Assembly (NCBI RefSeq): GCF_000725495.1
Contig: NZ_JNZD01000001.1
Location: 248,001 to 312,000, forward strand
Direction of reading: 5' to 3'
DNA: 64,000 nucleotides
Source: Streptomyces aureus
GTDB taxonomy: Bacteria > Actinomycetota > Actinomycetes > Streptomycetales > Streptomycetaceae
The position numbers and the translations under genes are program-made. The notes under the pieces are model-generated. The model worked only from the letters and a program-made list of their open reading frames with translations. It was not told the origin of the DNA and ran no database searches. This document shows positions 16,383-27,145 of the stretch, piece after piece. Position 1 is the stretch's first letter. The number at the start of each line of letters is the position of its first letter.

Positions 16383-17860
16383 ACAAGCCCCTGCGCCGGA
16401 TCGCGATCTTCTGCGGGCTCCTCGTCCTCGCCCTGCTGCTGCGCGACAACTACGTCCAGTACGTCCAGTCGGACAGCCTGCGGTCCGACCCGCACAACCG
16501 CCGCGTAGCCATCGAGCGGTACGCAACCCCGCGCGGCGACATCGTCGTCGACGGCACCCCGATCACCGGGTACGCCAAGTCGAAGAAGAACGGCATCAAC
16601 GACTTCGTCTACAAGCGCACCTACAAGGACGGCGCCATGTGGGCGCCGGTCACCGGGTACGCCTCGCAGGCCTTCGACGCCTCCCAGCTGGAGAAGCTCG
16701 ACGACGGCATACTCACCGGCAACGACGACCGGCTCTTCTTCCGCAACACCCTCGACATGATCACGGGCAAGCCGAAGCAGGGCGGCAACGTCGTCACCAC
16801 CCTCAACGCCGCCGCGCAGAAGGCCGCGTACCAGGGTCTGCTGAGCCGGGGCAAGGGCGCCGTCGCCGCGATCGACCCGCAGACCGGCGCGATCCTGGCA
16901 CTGGCCTCCACCCCTTCGTACGACCCCTCCACCTTCGCCGGGAACACCAACACCGACGCGAAGGCCTGGAACAAGCTCCAGAAGAAGAACGACCCCGACG
17001 ACCCGATGCTCAACCGGGCGCTGCGCGAGACCTACCCGCCCGGCTCCACCTTCAAGGTGGTCACCGCGGCCGCGGCGCTGGAGAACGGGCTGTACACGAC
17101 GGCGGACCAGCACACCAGCACCCCGCTGCCGTACTTCCTGAAGGACACCAGGACCGAGCTGAAGAACGAGGGGAACATCCCCTGCAAGAACGCCACGATG
17201 CGCGTGGCGCTCCGGTTCTCCTGCAACACCGTCTTCGGCAAGATCGGCACCGACCTCGGCAAGGACAAGATGCAGGCCGAGGCCGAGAAGTTCGGCTTCA
17301 ACTCCGAGCAGCTCACCCCGGTGCGCTCGAACGCCTCCGTCTTCCCCAAGTCGATGGACCCGGCGCAGACCGCGCTCAGCTCCATCGGCCAGTTCGAGAC
17401 CGCCGCGACCCCGCTGCAGATGGCCATGGTGGCCTCCGCCGTCGCCAACAACGGCACCCTGATGAAGCCGTACATGGTCGACAAGCTCCAGGCACCCAGC
17501 CTGGACGTCATCTCGCAGACCGACCCCGAGAAGCTCAGCCAGCCGCTCTCCGAGGCCAACGCCCAGATCCTTCAGTCGATGATGGAGACGGTCGTCAAGG
17601 AGGGCACGGGCACGAAGGCGCAGATCCCCGGTGTCACCGTGGGCGGCAAGACCGGTACCGCCCAGCACGGTGTCGCCAACAGCGAGAAGCCGTACGCGTG
17701 GTTCATCTCCTACGCCAAGCTCCCTGACGGCAGCTCCCCGGTCGCCGTCGCCGTGGTCGTCGAGGACGGCAGCGCCAACCGCGGCGACATCTCCGGTGGC
17801 GGTCTGGCCGCCCCCATCGCAAGGGACGTGATGAAGGCAGTCATCGACAGCAAGAAGTGA
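16379..17860 (+). CDS. pbpA: Class B penicillin-binding protein, PbpA-like
   Basis: A 493-residue transpeptidase with an N-terminal membrane anchor (RIAIFCGLLVLALLL), a PBP dimerisation region (ERYATPRGDIVVDG) and a complete catalytic set: the SxxK box with Ser223 (PPGSTFKVVTA), SCN (RFSCNTVFG) and KTGT (VGGKTGTAQHG). It cross-links peptidoglycan made by the SEDS partner encoded immediately upstream, with the reading frames overlapping as GTGA. Confidence 0.94.
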   Translation: MNKPLRRIAIFCGLLVLALLLRDNYVQYVQSDSLRSDPHNRRVAIERYATPRGDIVVDGTPITGYAKSKKNGINDFVYKRTYKDGAMWAPVTGYASQAFDASQLEKLDDGILTGNDDRLFFRNTLDMITGKPKQGGNVVTTLNAAAQKAAYQGLLSRGKGAVAAIDPQTGAILALASTPSYDPSTFAGNTNTDAKAWNKLQKKNDPDDPMLNRALRETYPPGSTFKVVTAAAALENGLYTTADQHTSTPLPYFLKDTRTELKNEGNIPCKNATMRVALRFSCNTVFGKIGTDLGKDKMQAEAEKFGFNSEQLTPVRSNASVFPKSMDPAQTALSSIGQFETAATPLQMAMVASAVANNGTLMKPYMVDKLQAPSLDVISQTDPEKLSQPLSEANAQILQSMMETVVKEGTGTKAQIPGVTVGGKTGTAQHGVANSEKPYAWFISYAKLPDGSSPVAVAVVVEDGSANRGDISGGGLAAPIARDVMKAVIDSKK

Positions 17861-18030
17861 CCCCGCTCACGTCCCCATCACATCGGTGCACGTTGCGATA
17901 CCGGTCCTGTCACGGGTGACGGTCTAGGCCAGGTCACAGGAAGCGATCCGGGTACGGTATGCCCGGACAGCACACCGCCGGACCACACAAAGGTGCGGTC
18001 GGGACCGACGGAGAGGGCTGGTAGGTAGCT

Positions 18031-20013
<1,983 letters not shown>

Positions 20014-20038
20014 CGGCTGAGACGCGGAACCTCCCATC

Positions 20039-20072
20039 AGGGGCCCGGTACTCCTCGGAGTACCGGGCCCCT
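20039..20072 (+). terminator. Terminator of the fhaA-pknB operon
   Basis: Exact 16-base arms (20039-20054 and 20057-20072) form a hairpin 26 bases after the pknB stop. It is followed by GTGTATCT. Confidence 0.8.
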
Positions 20073-20152
20073 GTGTATCTGGCTTGCGATCCATATCCCG
20101 GACATGTCAAATGGGGCTGACCAAGATTTACTGATTACCCAGGGGGAAACCC

Positions 20153-20596
20153 GTGAAGCGTTCCACCGCACGGCGTATCACCACGTCCATCGTCACCTTG
20201 CTCGCTCTCAGCGCGGGCGCGGTGAGCCTGGCGGCTCCCGCGAATGCGGCGAACGTCGCGATCAAGTTCAACTGCAGCGACCCGAACAACACCTTCCAGG
20301 CCCACGTCACGATGAACGGCAGTGGCGAGCCGAAGGCCAAGTACGACGTGGACATCCAAATCATCGACAAGAGGAGCGACGGCCTGAAGCCCAAGCTCCG
20401 GCTCGTCTCGTTCAACTACGACGGGACGACCACCGAATACCCCTGGCATTCGGGCAACGAAGGCGCCGGCGTCATCCTGCACACGTCCAGCACCCTGCAG
20501 AACTCCCACGGCCTGAAAGCCGTTGTCATGCAGGCGACCAGCAAGCCGAACGACAGCTTCTACACCTGCTCGGACTACCAGCCCAAGTCCGCGTGA
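20153..20596 (+). CDS. Small secreted protein of unknown function
   Basis: A 147-residue protein starting at GTG after GGGGGAAA. It has a clear Sec signal peptide: charged MKRSTARR, hydrophobic SIVTLLALSAGAVSLA and a cleavage site PANA-AN near residue 33. The mature part of about 114 residues contains two Cys (Cys41 in FNCSD, and one in YTCSDY near the C terminus) that could form one disulfide, and a beta-rich pattern. I do not recognise a family. It stands alone between the pknB terminator and the sortase cluster, which is transcribed towards it. It lacks an LPxTG/LAxTG sorting signal, so it is probably not a sortase substrate. Confidence 0.7.
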   Translation: MKRSTARRITTSIVTLLALSAGAVSLAAPANAANVAIKFNCSDPNNTFQAHVTMNGSGEPKAKYDVDIQIIDKRSDGLKPKLRLVSFNYDGTTTEYPWHSGNEGAGVILHTSSTLQNSHGLKAVVMQATSKPNDSFYTCSDYQPKSA

Positions 20597-20670
20597 CCAA
20601 GCGCTAGCCGGACCACCGAAAGGTCACCAGCACAAAACAGCGCGCAGAGCCTCCGAAGGAGCCGCGTCGG

Positions 20671-21435
20671 TCAGCCGCGCAGTTCCTTCGGAGGGGTCCG
20701 GGCGTTGTCGACCTTCTCCACTCGTTCCAGTTCACCCCACACCACGTAGCGGTAGCGGGAGGTGTACACCGGGGTGCAGGTCGTCAGGGTGATGTAGTGG
20801 CCCGGCTTGGTCTTACCGGACTCCTTCGGGACCGTCTGGAGCACCTTGACGTTGTACTTCGAGGTCTCCGGAAGGATGTCGAAGACCTTGTAGACGTACC
20901 ACTTGTCCCGGGTCTCGAAGACGATCGGGTCACCCTTGACGATCTTGTCGATGTTGTGGAACTTGGCGCCGTGGCCGTCCCGGTGGGCGGCGAGGGTGAA
21001 GTTGCCGTCCTTTCCGGTCATCGGCAGGGACGACTTGACGGGCTCCGTGTAGTAGCCGGCGACGCCTTCGTTCAGGACCTTCGTCGCCGTGCCCTTCTGG
21101 ACGAGCACCTCGCCGTTCTTCATCGCCGGGACGTGCAGGAAGCCGATGCCGTCCTTGGTGTCCAGAGCACCCGGACCGGTCGGGGCCTGCGCCCAGTGGT
21201 CACGCACCTTGTCGCCCTGCTTGTGCGCCTCGCGGTCGGCCACGACGTTCGTCCACCACAGCGAGTAGACGACGAACAGACCGAGCACCAGCCCCACCGT
21301 GATGAGGAGTTCACCGAAGACGCTGACCGTCATCGCGAACCATCCCATGCGCCTGCGCCCGTCGGGCAGGTCGTCGAAGGACGTGAATCCGGCCTGCGAT
21401 CCGGCGCGTTCGTCGTGGTCGGTCCTCGCTGCCAC
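20671..21435 (-). CDS. Class E sortase
   Basis: A 254-residue membrane-anchored cysteine transpeptidase. A transmembrane helix near residues 36-58 (VFGELLITVGLVLGLFVVYSLWW) precedes the sortase beta-barrel with His in LAAHRDGHG, Cys in the TLTTC motif and Arg in SRYRYVVWG. Class E sortases of Streptomyces attach LAxTG proteins, including long chaplins, to the wall during aerial growth. It starts with GTG and lies 96 bases after a second, longer class E sortase gene. Together they resemble the srtE1-srtE2 pair of S. coelicolor. Confidence 0.92.
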   Translation of the reverse strand: MAARTDHDERAGSQAGFTSFDDLPDGRRRMGWFAMTVSVFGELLITVGLVLGLFVVYSLWWTNVVADREAHKQGDKVRDHWAQAPTGPGALDTKDGIGFLHVPAMKNGEVLVQKGTATKVLNEGVAGYYTEPVKSSLPMTGKDGNFTLAAHRDGHGAKFHNIDKIVKGDPIVFETRDKWYVYKVFDILPETSKYNVKVLQTVPKESGKTKPGHYITLTTCTPVYTSRYRYVVWGELERVEKVDNARTPPKELRG

Positions 21436-21531
21436 TGTTCATCTGCCCCGTCTGGTGTGTCTCAGGTTGTCTCTCGTGCACGTCACGCGCGTCGCACGCG
21501 CGTCCGTCCGTCCGTGCGCCGGCGTCCGTGC

Positions 21532-23043
21532 TCAGCCGAGCAGCGCGTCGGGCTTGCCCTTGCTGCGCGGCCGGTCCTCGACCATCTTGCCCCAGACGAT
21601 CATCCGGTACTTACTGGTGAACTCCGGTGTGCAGGTGGTCAGTGTGATGTAGCGGCCCGGCCCGGTGAAACCAGAACCCTTGGGGACCGGATCGAGCACG
21701 CTCGTGTTGCTCGGACTCGTCGCCGGCAGGATCGACGCCATCTTGTAGACGTAGTAGTCGTCCTGGGTCTCGACGACGATCTCGTCCCCCGGCTTGAGAC
21801 GGTTGATGTAGCGGAACGGTTCGCCGTGGGTGTTGCGGTGTCCGGCGAGCGCGAAGTTGCCGGTCTTGGCATCGGGCATCGCCGTCTTGAGCGGCGCCTC
21901 CCCGTAGTGGCCGACCATGCCCCGGTCGAGCACCTTCGTCTTGCTGATGCCCTCCGCGATCGGCGCCACCACGTCCAGCTTCGGAATGTGCAGGATGGCG
22001 AATCCCTGCCCGGGCGAGAACGTCCCCGGGTTCCGCTTGCCGTTCGCCCAGTCCTGCTGGAGGCTGCTCGCCTCGCTGCCCGCCTGCTGGTGCGCCCGCA
22101 CGTTGGACCACCACAGCTGGTAGGTCACGAACAGCAGCATCAGCACGCCGGTGGTGATGAACACCTCGCCGACCATCCGGCTGACGAGGACCGCCTTGCC
22201 GGGCTTGGACGCCCGGGCCGCCCGCCGGGCGTCCATCCGGCTCCGAGGGCCCCCAGCGGCCTCCTGAGCCGCCTCCTGGGACTCCTGGGGGTCCAGGGGC
22301 CCTCCGTGCCTCCCGTGGCGCCTGGCGGCCTTACGGCGGGCCGCACGCCCCCCGGACGCCGGTCCGGCCCCGTCGTCCTCCGTCCGCGCGCGCCGCTGCG
22401 CCCTCGTGGGCGATCCGGGAAGGCGCAGGGCGACCGTCTCGTCGTCCCGGGGCAGTCGCGGCGCGGCCGGTTCCGGCACGGGTGCGGTCGTGGGAGGGGT
22501 CATGAGGACGCTCATGGGCGTCTCCGCGGGAGCGGCCGCCTGTCCGCGGTGGTGCGGCATGGCCTGCTCCTGGTACGGCGGGGCATACGCCCGCTCGTAC
22601 TCGTCCGCGTACGAGGGCGCCGCCGCCGGGGTGGCGGGCATCGCCTGAGTCGCAGCCTGTGCCGCGGCCGCACGGGCCTGCGCGGCATACGCCTGTGCCT
22701 GCGCTTGGGCTTGAGCCTGGGCCTGGGCCTGGGCTTGAGCCTGGGCCTGCGCGGCGTACGCCTGCGCCTGCGCCTGTGCCTGCGCTTGGGCCGCCTGTGC
22801 CTGGGCGGCCTGCATCTGCGCGGCCTGCAGCAGAGCCGCCTGCTCCTGCTGCTGGGCGGCGTACCAGTCGGGCCCGTACCCGGCCTGCGGATACCCCTGC
22901 TGTGCGGGCCCTCCCTGGCCCGGAAGCGGATCCGTCAGCGGATCCCCGAGCCCTCCCACCGTCGCCTCGAACGCGCCGGCGCCCCCGTACGCGGCCTCGC
23001 CGCCGTAGGGGGAGCTGTCGCGCTCGGGGCGCAGCGCGGTCAC
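21532..23043 (-). CDS. Class E sortase with long Ala-Gln-repeat N terminus
   Basis: The 503-residue protein has a very long cytoplasmic N-terminal part. Residues about 60-135 are nearly pure Ala/Gln dipeptide repeats with interspersed AYAAQ units, followed by Pro-rich and Arg-rich stretches. Then come the transmembrane helix (VFITTGVLMLLFVTYQLWW) and a catalytic sortase domain with LAGHRNTHG, TLTTC and SKYRMIVWG. The catalytic part matches its neighbour. The GTG start overlaps the stop of the upstream amidotransferase gene (GTGA). Confidence 0.92.
   Translation of the reverse strand: MTALRPERDSSPYGGEAAYGGAGAFEATVGGLGDPLTDPLPGQGGPAQQGYPQAGYGPDWYAAQQQEQAALLQAAQMQAAQAQAAQAQAQAQAQAYAAQAQAQAQAQAQAQAQAQAQAYAAQARAAAAQAATQAMPATPAAAPSYADEYERAYAPPYQEQAMPHHRGQAAAPAETPMSVLMTPPTTAPVPEPAAPRLPRDDETVALRLPGSPTRAQRRARTEDDGAGPASGGRAARRKAARRHGRHGGPLDPQESQEAAQEAAGGPRSRMDARRAARASKPGKAVLVSRMVGEVFITTGVLMLLFVTYQLWWSNVRAHQQAGSEASSLQQDWANGKRNPGTFSPGQGFAILHIPKLDVVAPIAEGISKTKVLDRGMVGHYGEAPLKTAMPDAKTGNFALAGHRNTHGEPFRYINRLKPGDEIVVETQDDYYVYKMASILPATSPSNTSVLDPVPKGSGFTGPGRYITLTTCTPEFTSKYRMIVWGKMVEDRPRSKGKPDALLG
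22650..22860. repeat. Low-complexity Ala-Gln coding repeat in sortase gene
   Basis: On the plus strand, imperfect hexamer units related to GCCTGG/GCCTGC repeat over about 200 bases and encode (AQ)n with AYAAQ interruptions. Length variation by slippage is likely between strains. Confidence 0.8.
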
Positions 23044-23678
23044 GCCGTGGCCCTGCCCACCACCGGGGCGAGCCCCGCCGACCTCGCGACGGCCACCTTG
23101 TCACCGCACTCGAGGAGCCAGTTGGCGAGCATCCGGTGCCCGTACTCGGTCAGCACCGACTCCGGGTGGAACTGCACGCCCTCGACCGGAAGTTCACGGT
23201 GTCTGAGGCCCATGACGATCCCGTCGTGGGTACGGGCGGTGACCTCCAGCTCGTCCGGGACGGTGTCCGGCTCGGCCGCCAGCGAGTGATAGCGGGTCGC
23301 CGTGAAGGGCGACGGCAGTCCGGCGAAGACACCCTTGCCGTGGTGCTCCACGAGCGAGGTCTTCCCGTGCAGCAGCTCGGGCGCCCGGTCGACCACACCC
23401 CCGTACGCCACCTGCATCGACTGCATCCCGAGGCAGACCCCGAAGACGGGGACACCGGTCGCGGCGCAGTGCCGGACCATGTCGATGCAGACACCGGCCT
23501 GTTCGGGAGCGCCGGGCCCCGGGGACAGGAGCACGCCGTCGAAACCGTCCTGGGCGTGCGCGGTCGACACCTCGTCGTTGCGCAGCACCTCGCACTCCGC
23601 GCCCAACTGGTACAGGTACTGGACCAGGTTGAAGACGAAGCTGTCGTAGTTGTCCACAACGAGGATGCGCGTACTCAC
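23040..23678 (-). CDS. Glutamine amidotransferase, PabA/TrpG type
   Basis: A 212-residue class I amidotransferase with the triad Cys82 (VFGVCLGMQ), His171 and Glu173 (VQFHPES), the N-terminal ILVVDNYDSFVFNLVQYL and the oxyanion strand SPGPGAPEQAG. Such subunits supply ammonia for aminodeoxychorismate (PabA) or anthranilate (TrpG) synthesis. No PabB/TrpE partner is nearby. The GTG start overlaps the stop of the tiny membrane gene upstream (GTGA), and its own stop overlaps the sortase start. The coupling with sortases is conserved in Streptomyces but functionally unexplained. Confidence 0.88.
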   Translation of the reverse strand: MSTRILVVDNYDSFVFNLVQYLYQLGAECEVLRNDEVSTAHAQDGFDGVLLSPGPGAPEQAGVCIDMVRHCAATGVPVFGVCLGMQSMQVAYGGVVDRAPELLHGKTSLVEHHGKGVFAGLPSPFTATRYHSLAAEPDTVPDELEVTARTHDGIVMGLRHRELPVEGVQFHPESVLTEYGHRMLANWLLECGDKVAVARSAGLAPVVGRATA

Positions 23679-23836
23679 TGGTTGTCCACCGTCACATCGT
23701 TGAAGGGCAGCAGCGGTTCGGCCCACGGGAAGATGTACTGGAAGAGCACGTAGACCACCGCCAGGACGAGGACGAGTGAGATCAGCGCCCTCACCCATAC
23801 GCTCCCCGGCAGATGCCGCCAGATCCAGCCGTACAT
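23675..23836 (-). CDS. Small single-pass membrane protein (53 aa)
   Basis: Starting at the ATG at 23834-23836, this 53-residue protein is mainly one transmembrane helix (VRALISLVLVLAVVYVLFQYIF) followed by a short outward tail (PWAEPLLPFNDVTVDNQ). It sits between two members of a sortase-amidotransferase operon. Its stop overlaps the amidotransferase start, and it begins 31 bases after the third sortase stop. Function unknown; an assembly or anchoring partner for the adjacent sortases is possible. Confidence 0.75.
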   Translation of the reverse strand: MYGWIWRHLPGSVWVRALISLVLVLAVVYVLFQYIFPWAEPLLPFNDVTVDNQ

Positions 23837-23867
23837 GCCGTCCCTTCCGTCGCCGTACGCCAACAGA

Positions 23868-24596
23868 CTAACGGCGCAGAGCCGCCGGTTTCCCTGCCTC
23901 CACAGGCTGTGTGGAGTCGAGATGTGCCCACACGATCAACCGATGGCTGTGCCCCCACTCCGGATCGCAGGTGGTCAGCGTGAGATAGCGCCCCGGACGC
24001 GTATACCCGGACTTACGTGGCACAGGGTCGATCACCTCAACGTCGGAGGGGACGGTTTTGTAGGGCCCTTTGTCGATCCGATACGTGAACCAGGTCGTCC
24101 CGTCCGTCAGCACCACGGCGTCGCCCCGGCGGAGCAGGGGAAAGTCCTTGAACGGATCACCGTACGTACGCCGGTGACCGGCCACCGAGAAATTGCCCTC
24201 CTGGCCGAGCCGGGCGGTCCCCCGGTAGTGGCCGAGCCCCTTCTTCAGCACCTGTGTGGCCGTGCCCTCGAGCACGGGCTTGTTCCACGTGAAACCAAGA
24301 CGCGGGATGTACATGACCGCGAACGGGCCGCCGTACGTATAGGGGCCGGGTGCCTTCGGGGTGCCGGCCGCCGACCCGTTGCCGCCCGTGCCGCCCCCCG
24401 AGCCCGACCGGGGCGTGGGCGACGGGGCCGCCGCACCCTTCGACCACTGCTCCTGGAGCACGTCGATCTGGTGGTCCATCGCCCTGTCGGCCTTCACCCC
24501 GGTCCAGAACAGCACGTAGACCACGAAGAGCACGATCAGGGTGCCGACGGTCAGGCACAGCTCGCTGATCGTCCTGACGACCACTCGCACCGACAC
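23868..24596 (-). CDS. Class E-type sortase, third in the cluster
   Basis: A 242-residue sortase with an N-terminal membrane helix (LCLTVGTLIVLFVVYVLFW), a Ser/Gly/Thr linker and a catalytic domain with VAGHRRTYG, TLTTC (followed by DPEWG) and SHRLIVWAHL. The Cys, His and Arg needed for transpeptidation are all present. The TLTTCDPEWGHSHR context differs from its two neighbours, suggesting a distinct substrate. It starts with GTG. A parS-like sequence lies inside the coding region at 24282. Confidence 0.88.
   Translation of the reverse strand: MSVRVVVRTISELCLTVGTLIVLFVVYVLFWTGVKADRAMDHQIDVLQEQWSKGAAAPSPTPRSGSGGGTGGNGSAAGTPKAPGPYTYGGPFAVMYIPRLGFTWNKPVLEGTATQVLKKGLGHYRGTARLGQEGNFSVAGHRRTYGDPFKDFPLLRRGDAVVLTDGTTWFTYRIDKGPYKTVPSDVEVIDPVPRKSGYTRPGRYLTLTTCDPEWGHSHRLIVWAHLDSTQPVEAGKPAALRR
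24282..24295 (-). other. parS-like site (one mismatch) inside a sortase gene
   Basis: The minus strand reads GTTTCACGTGGAAC, one base from the parS consensus GTTTCACGTGAAAC. It is the same variant as the site at 28994. Confidence 0.5.
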
Positions 24597-24657
24597 AAGG
24601 CCCTCCGGCGGCAGCTAGCTCCCCAGGCTTCGCCCACTGCTGCGCGAGGTCCGGCGA

Positions 24658-25437
24658 CTAGTCCACGGGCTTCGCGTAGTGCAGATCCACTGTGCCCGAG
24701 TAGCCGGGAAGAGTCACCGTCCCGTTCTCCTCGACTTTCCAGCCGAGCCCGTAGACGTTGACGTACACCATGTAGTTCTGGATCGCCGGCGAGGCGGCGA
24801 GCGACTTCTGGAGCTTCGCCGGGTCCCCGACGGCGGTGATCTTGTACGGGGGTGAGTAGACGCGGCCCTGGAGGATCAGGGTGTTGCCCACACAGCGCAC
24901 GGCGCTGGTGGAGATCAGCCGCTGGTCCATGACCTTGATGCCCTTGGCACCGCCCTGCCACAGGGCGTTCACCACCGCCTGGAGGTCCTGCTGGTGGATG
25001 ACCAGGTAGTCCGGCTGCGGCTCGGGGTAGCCCGGGAGCTTGGCCGTCGCGTTGGGCGGCGCGTCGTTGAGCGTGACCGTGACGGCCTCGCCCTTGAGCT
25101 TCTGGGTGCCGGCGTTCTTCTCCAGCGCCGCGAGCCGGGCGTCGCCGGCCGCGCTGCTGCCGTCCTCGCTGCCGGCGAGCGCGTCCACGTCGCGGCGCAG
25201 GCTGCCGTTGGACTCGTCCAGCGTGGCGTTCTTGTGGCTGCGCTCCTGGATCAGGTCGGAGAGCTTCAGCAGGGAGGAGTCCGTACGGATGTTCGTACCC
25301 TTGGCTGTGTCGAAGCTCGTGAAGAAGATGAGGCCCGCGAGGGCGAAGACGGCCACGGTGAGAACGCGTACCGGCCGGAAACGGTGCGTACCGCCAGGAC
25401 TGGAATTCGTCCCGGGGGAGTCGGCAGAATTGCTCAA
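24658..25437 (-). CDS. DUF881 family membrane-anchored protein
   Basis: A 259-residue protein with one N-terminal transmembrane helix ([20 protein letters not shown], about 23-42), a coiled-coil stretch ([29 protein letters not shown]) and the DUF881 domain ([12 protein letters not shown]...[30 protein letters not shown]). The layout is that of extracytoplasmic cell-envelope proteins encoded near crgA and ftsZ-type genes. It begins with TTG preceded by AAGGAGATAAGGG. Divergent from crgA; function unknown. Confidence 0.85.
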   Translation of the reverse strand: MSNSADSPGTNSSPGGTHRFRPVRVLTVAVFALAGLIFFTSFDTAKGTNIRTDSSLLKLSDLIQERSHKNATLDESNGSLRRDVDALAGSEDGSSAAGDARLAALEKNAGTQKLKGEAVTVTLNDAPPNATAKLPGYPEPQPDYLVIHQQDLQAVVNALWQGGAKGIKVMDQRLISTSAVRCVGNTLILQGRVYSPPYKITAVGDPAKLQKSLAASPAIQNYMVYVNVYGLGWKVEENGTVTLPGYSGTVDLHYAKPVD

Positions 25438-25579
25438 CGTACCCTTATCTCCTTCGGCGCCGCGGAAGCACTACGCTAACGGACGCCCGGGGGAGCGCTC
25501 AGTGTCCCCTTGTACGCTGCCCCGGAGCCCGCCCCAGTTCCCTGCGCGGCCACGCAGCGCATCGACAGGAGAGACCCTC

Positions 25580-25834
25580 GTGCCGAAGTCACGTATCCGC
25601 AAGAAGGCCGACTACACGCCGCCCCCGGCGAAGCAGGCGACCAACGTCAAGCTGACCAGCAACGCCTGGGTGGCCCCGGCCATGCTGGCCATGTTCCTCA
25701 TCGGCCTCGCCTGGATCGTCGTCTTCTATGTGACGGACGGCTCCCTGCCGATCGACGCGCTCGACAACTGGAACATCGTGGTCGGCTTCGGCTTCATCGC
25801 GGCGGGGTTCGGCGTCTCCACCCAGTGGAAGTGA
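25580..25834 (+). CDS. crgA: Septation regulator CrgA
   Basis: The 84-residue protein matches CrgA in length and layout: basic N terminus [18 protein letters not shown], helix 1 ([22 protein letters not shown]), a short loop and helix 2 ([19 protein letters not shown]). CrgA coordinates FtsZ-ring growth and septation in Streptomyces aerial hyphae and interacts with FtsQ and PbpA/PbpB in mycobacteria. The GTG start follows AGGAGA by 7 bases. Confidence 0.94.
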   Translation: MPKSRIRKKADYTPPPAKQATNVKLTSNAWVAPAMLAMFLIGLAWIVVFYVTDGSLPIDALDNWNIVVGFGFIAAGFGVSTQWK

Positions 25835-25894
25835 CCCTGCTCGCTCCCCTGGGAGCGGCACGGGCACGAGCTCTGCCCACAGCTGTCCACTGAG

Positions 25895-26094
25895 TTATCC
25901 ACAACACTTGTCCACAGGTGGAAAAGAAAGACGATCTGTGGATAACTAATCCGCGGTTGACGCCGGTGTGACTGGCCGGCCGAACCCCGCAAACCTGTTC
26001 GCCCCCTGTCCGACCTGGGAAAACTCGGGTCAGTGACAGGGGGCACAGTTGTTCCCGGACACCGTGCACAAGATCGCCCACGATCTGTGGACAA
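25895..26094. promoter_or_regulatory. Cluster of four DnaA boxes between crgA and the rhomboid gene
   Basis: Exact 9-mers: TTATCCACA at 25895-25903 (+), TTGTCCACA at 25908-25916 (+), TTATCCACA at 25937-25945 (-) and TTGTCCACA at 26086-26094 (-). The first three are spaced 4 and 20 bases apart with converging orientations. The two minus-strand boxes share the flank CGATCTGTGGA. The region lies 22 kb from oriC. It could titrate DnaA or control crgA, as DnaA-box clusters outside oriC do in other bacteria. Confidence 0.65.
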
Positions 26095-26170
26095 CATCAC
26101 TTCTCAGGTGAGCTGTCCAGACCCTCAGGTGAGCCGAGCGTGCTCCACCGGGAAGCCGGGGCTCGCTCGC

Positions 26171-27082
26171 TCAGGTGAGCTGAGCCGTCCTGAGCAGCGT
26201 CGTGACGACCACGGCCAGCAACATCAGCGCGGAGACCCCGTACTGGACGAGGTTCCTCCGCTCGCGGGGCGCGTGGACCATGGCGTAGCCGACGATCACA
26301 CCGCCGATCAGACCGCCGACGTGTGCCTGCCAGGCGATGTTGAAGCCGGGCGAGAAGCTGATGATCAGGTTGACCACGAGCAGGCCGATGACCGGACGCA
26401 TGTCGTAGTTGAGCCGGCGCATCAGGACCGCGGTGGCGCCGAAGAGACCGAAGATCGCGCCGGAGGCGCCGAGCGACGGCTGGTTGGGTCCGGCGAGCAG
26501 ATAGGTGAGCGCGCTGCCCGCGAGTCCCGAGACGAAGTACAGCGTGATGTAGCGGGCGCGGCCGAGGGCCGCCTCCAGAGGGCCGCCGATCCACCACAGG
26601 CTGACCATGTTGAAGAGGATGTGCATGACACTGCCGTGCAGGAACATCGACGTCAGCATGCGGTACCACTGGCCCTCGGCCACGCCCTGGACCTCGCCGG
26701 AGAGCCAGGCCCGGCCGAAGAGGTCGAAGTTGTTGGTGAAGGCGTCACCAACGGCGACCTGGACGAGGTACAGGGCAAGGTTGAGACCGATGAGGACCTT
26801 CGTGACGAGCCGGGGGTCGGAGGTGACCGCGCCGCCCGCGAGGGTGCGCGGCTGATTGGCCGCCGGGGCGTGTCCTGTGCCCGAGCCGCCGCGGACGCAG
26901 TCGGGGCACTGGAAGCCGACGGAGGCGCTGACCATGCACTCGGGGCAGATCGGACGCTCGCAGCGGGTGCAGCGGACCCCGGCCTCGCGGTCCGGGTGCC
27001 GATAGCAGCCGGGCCCGCTCCGGGCGTCCGGCGGTCCCTGATCGGGCGGGCCCTGCGGGCTGCCGGGCGGCTGCTGATCCAT
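26171..27082 (-). CDS. Rhomboid family intramembrane serine protease with N-terminal zinc-binding region
   Basis: The 303-residue protein starts with a Pro/Gln tail and a B-box/zinc-ribbon-like set (CYRHPDREAGVRCTRCERPICPECM...FQCPDC), followed by about six or seven membrane helices. The catalytic Ser207 lies in LGASGAIFG and His254 in WQAHVGGLIGG, with the HILFNM motif in an early helix. Rhomboids cleave membrane proteins within the bilayer. The same gene lies next to crgA and the cyclophilin gene in other Streptomyces. The substrate is unknown. Confidence 0.93.
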   Translation of the reverse strand: MDQQPPGSPQGPPDQGPPDARSGPGCYRHPDREAGVRCTRCERPICPECMVSASVGFQCPDCVRGGSGTGHAPAANQPRTLAGGAVTSDPRLVTKVLIGLNLALYLVQVAVGDAFTNNFDLFGRAWLSGEVQGVAEGQWYRMLTSMFLHGSVMHILFNMVSLWWIGGPLEAALGRARYITLYFVSGLAGSALTYLLAGPNQPSLGASGAIFGLFGATAVLMRRLNYDMRPVIGLLVVNLIISFSPGFNIAWQAHVGGLIGGVIVGYAMVHAPRERRNLVQYGVSALMLLAVVVTTLLRTAQLT

Positions 27083-27145
27083 GGGGTCCCCTCAATCTGC
27101 GTACGGCGGCTCGCACACGGTCACGGCGGTTCCGGTGCAACGCAC

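Noticed and set aside
20797..23289. 830-codon plus-strand frame opposite the sortases
   Set aside because: Antisense of two certain sortase genes and the amidotransferase gene; low-complexity Arg/Leu translation.
24282..24295. A fully functional parS inside a sortase gene
   Set aside because: One mismatch and within coding sequence, so it could be chance; kept only as a parS-like feature.
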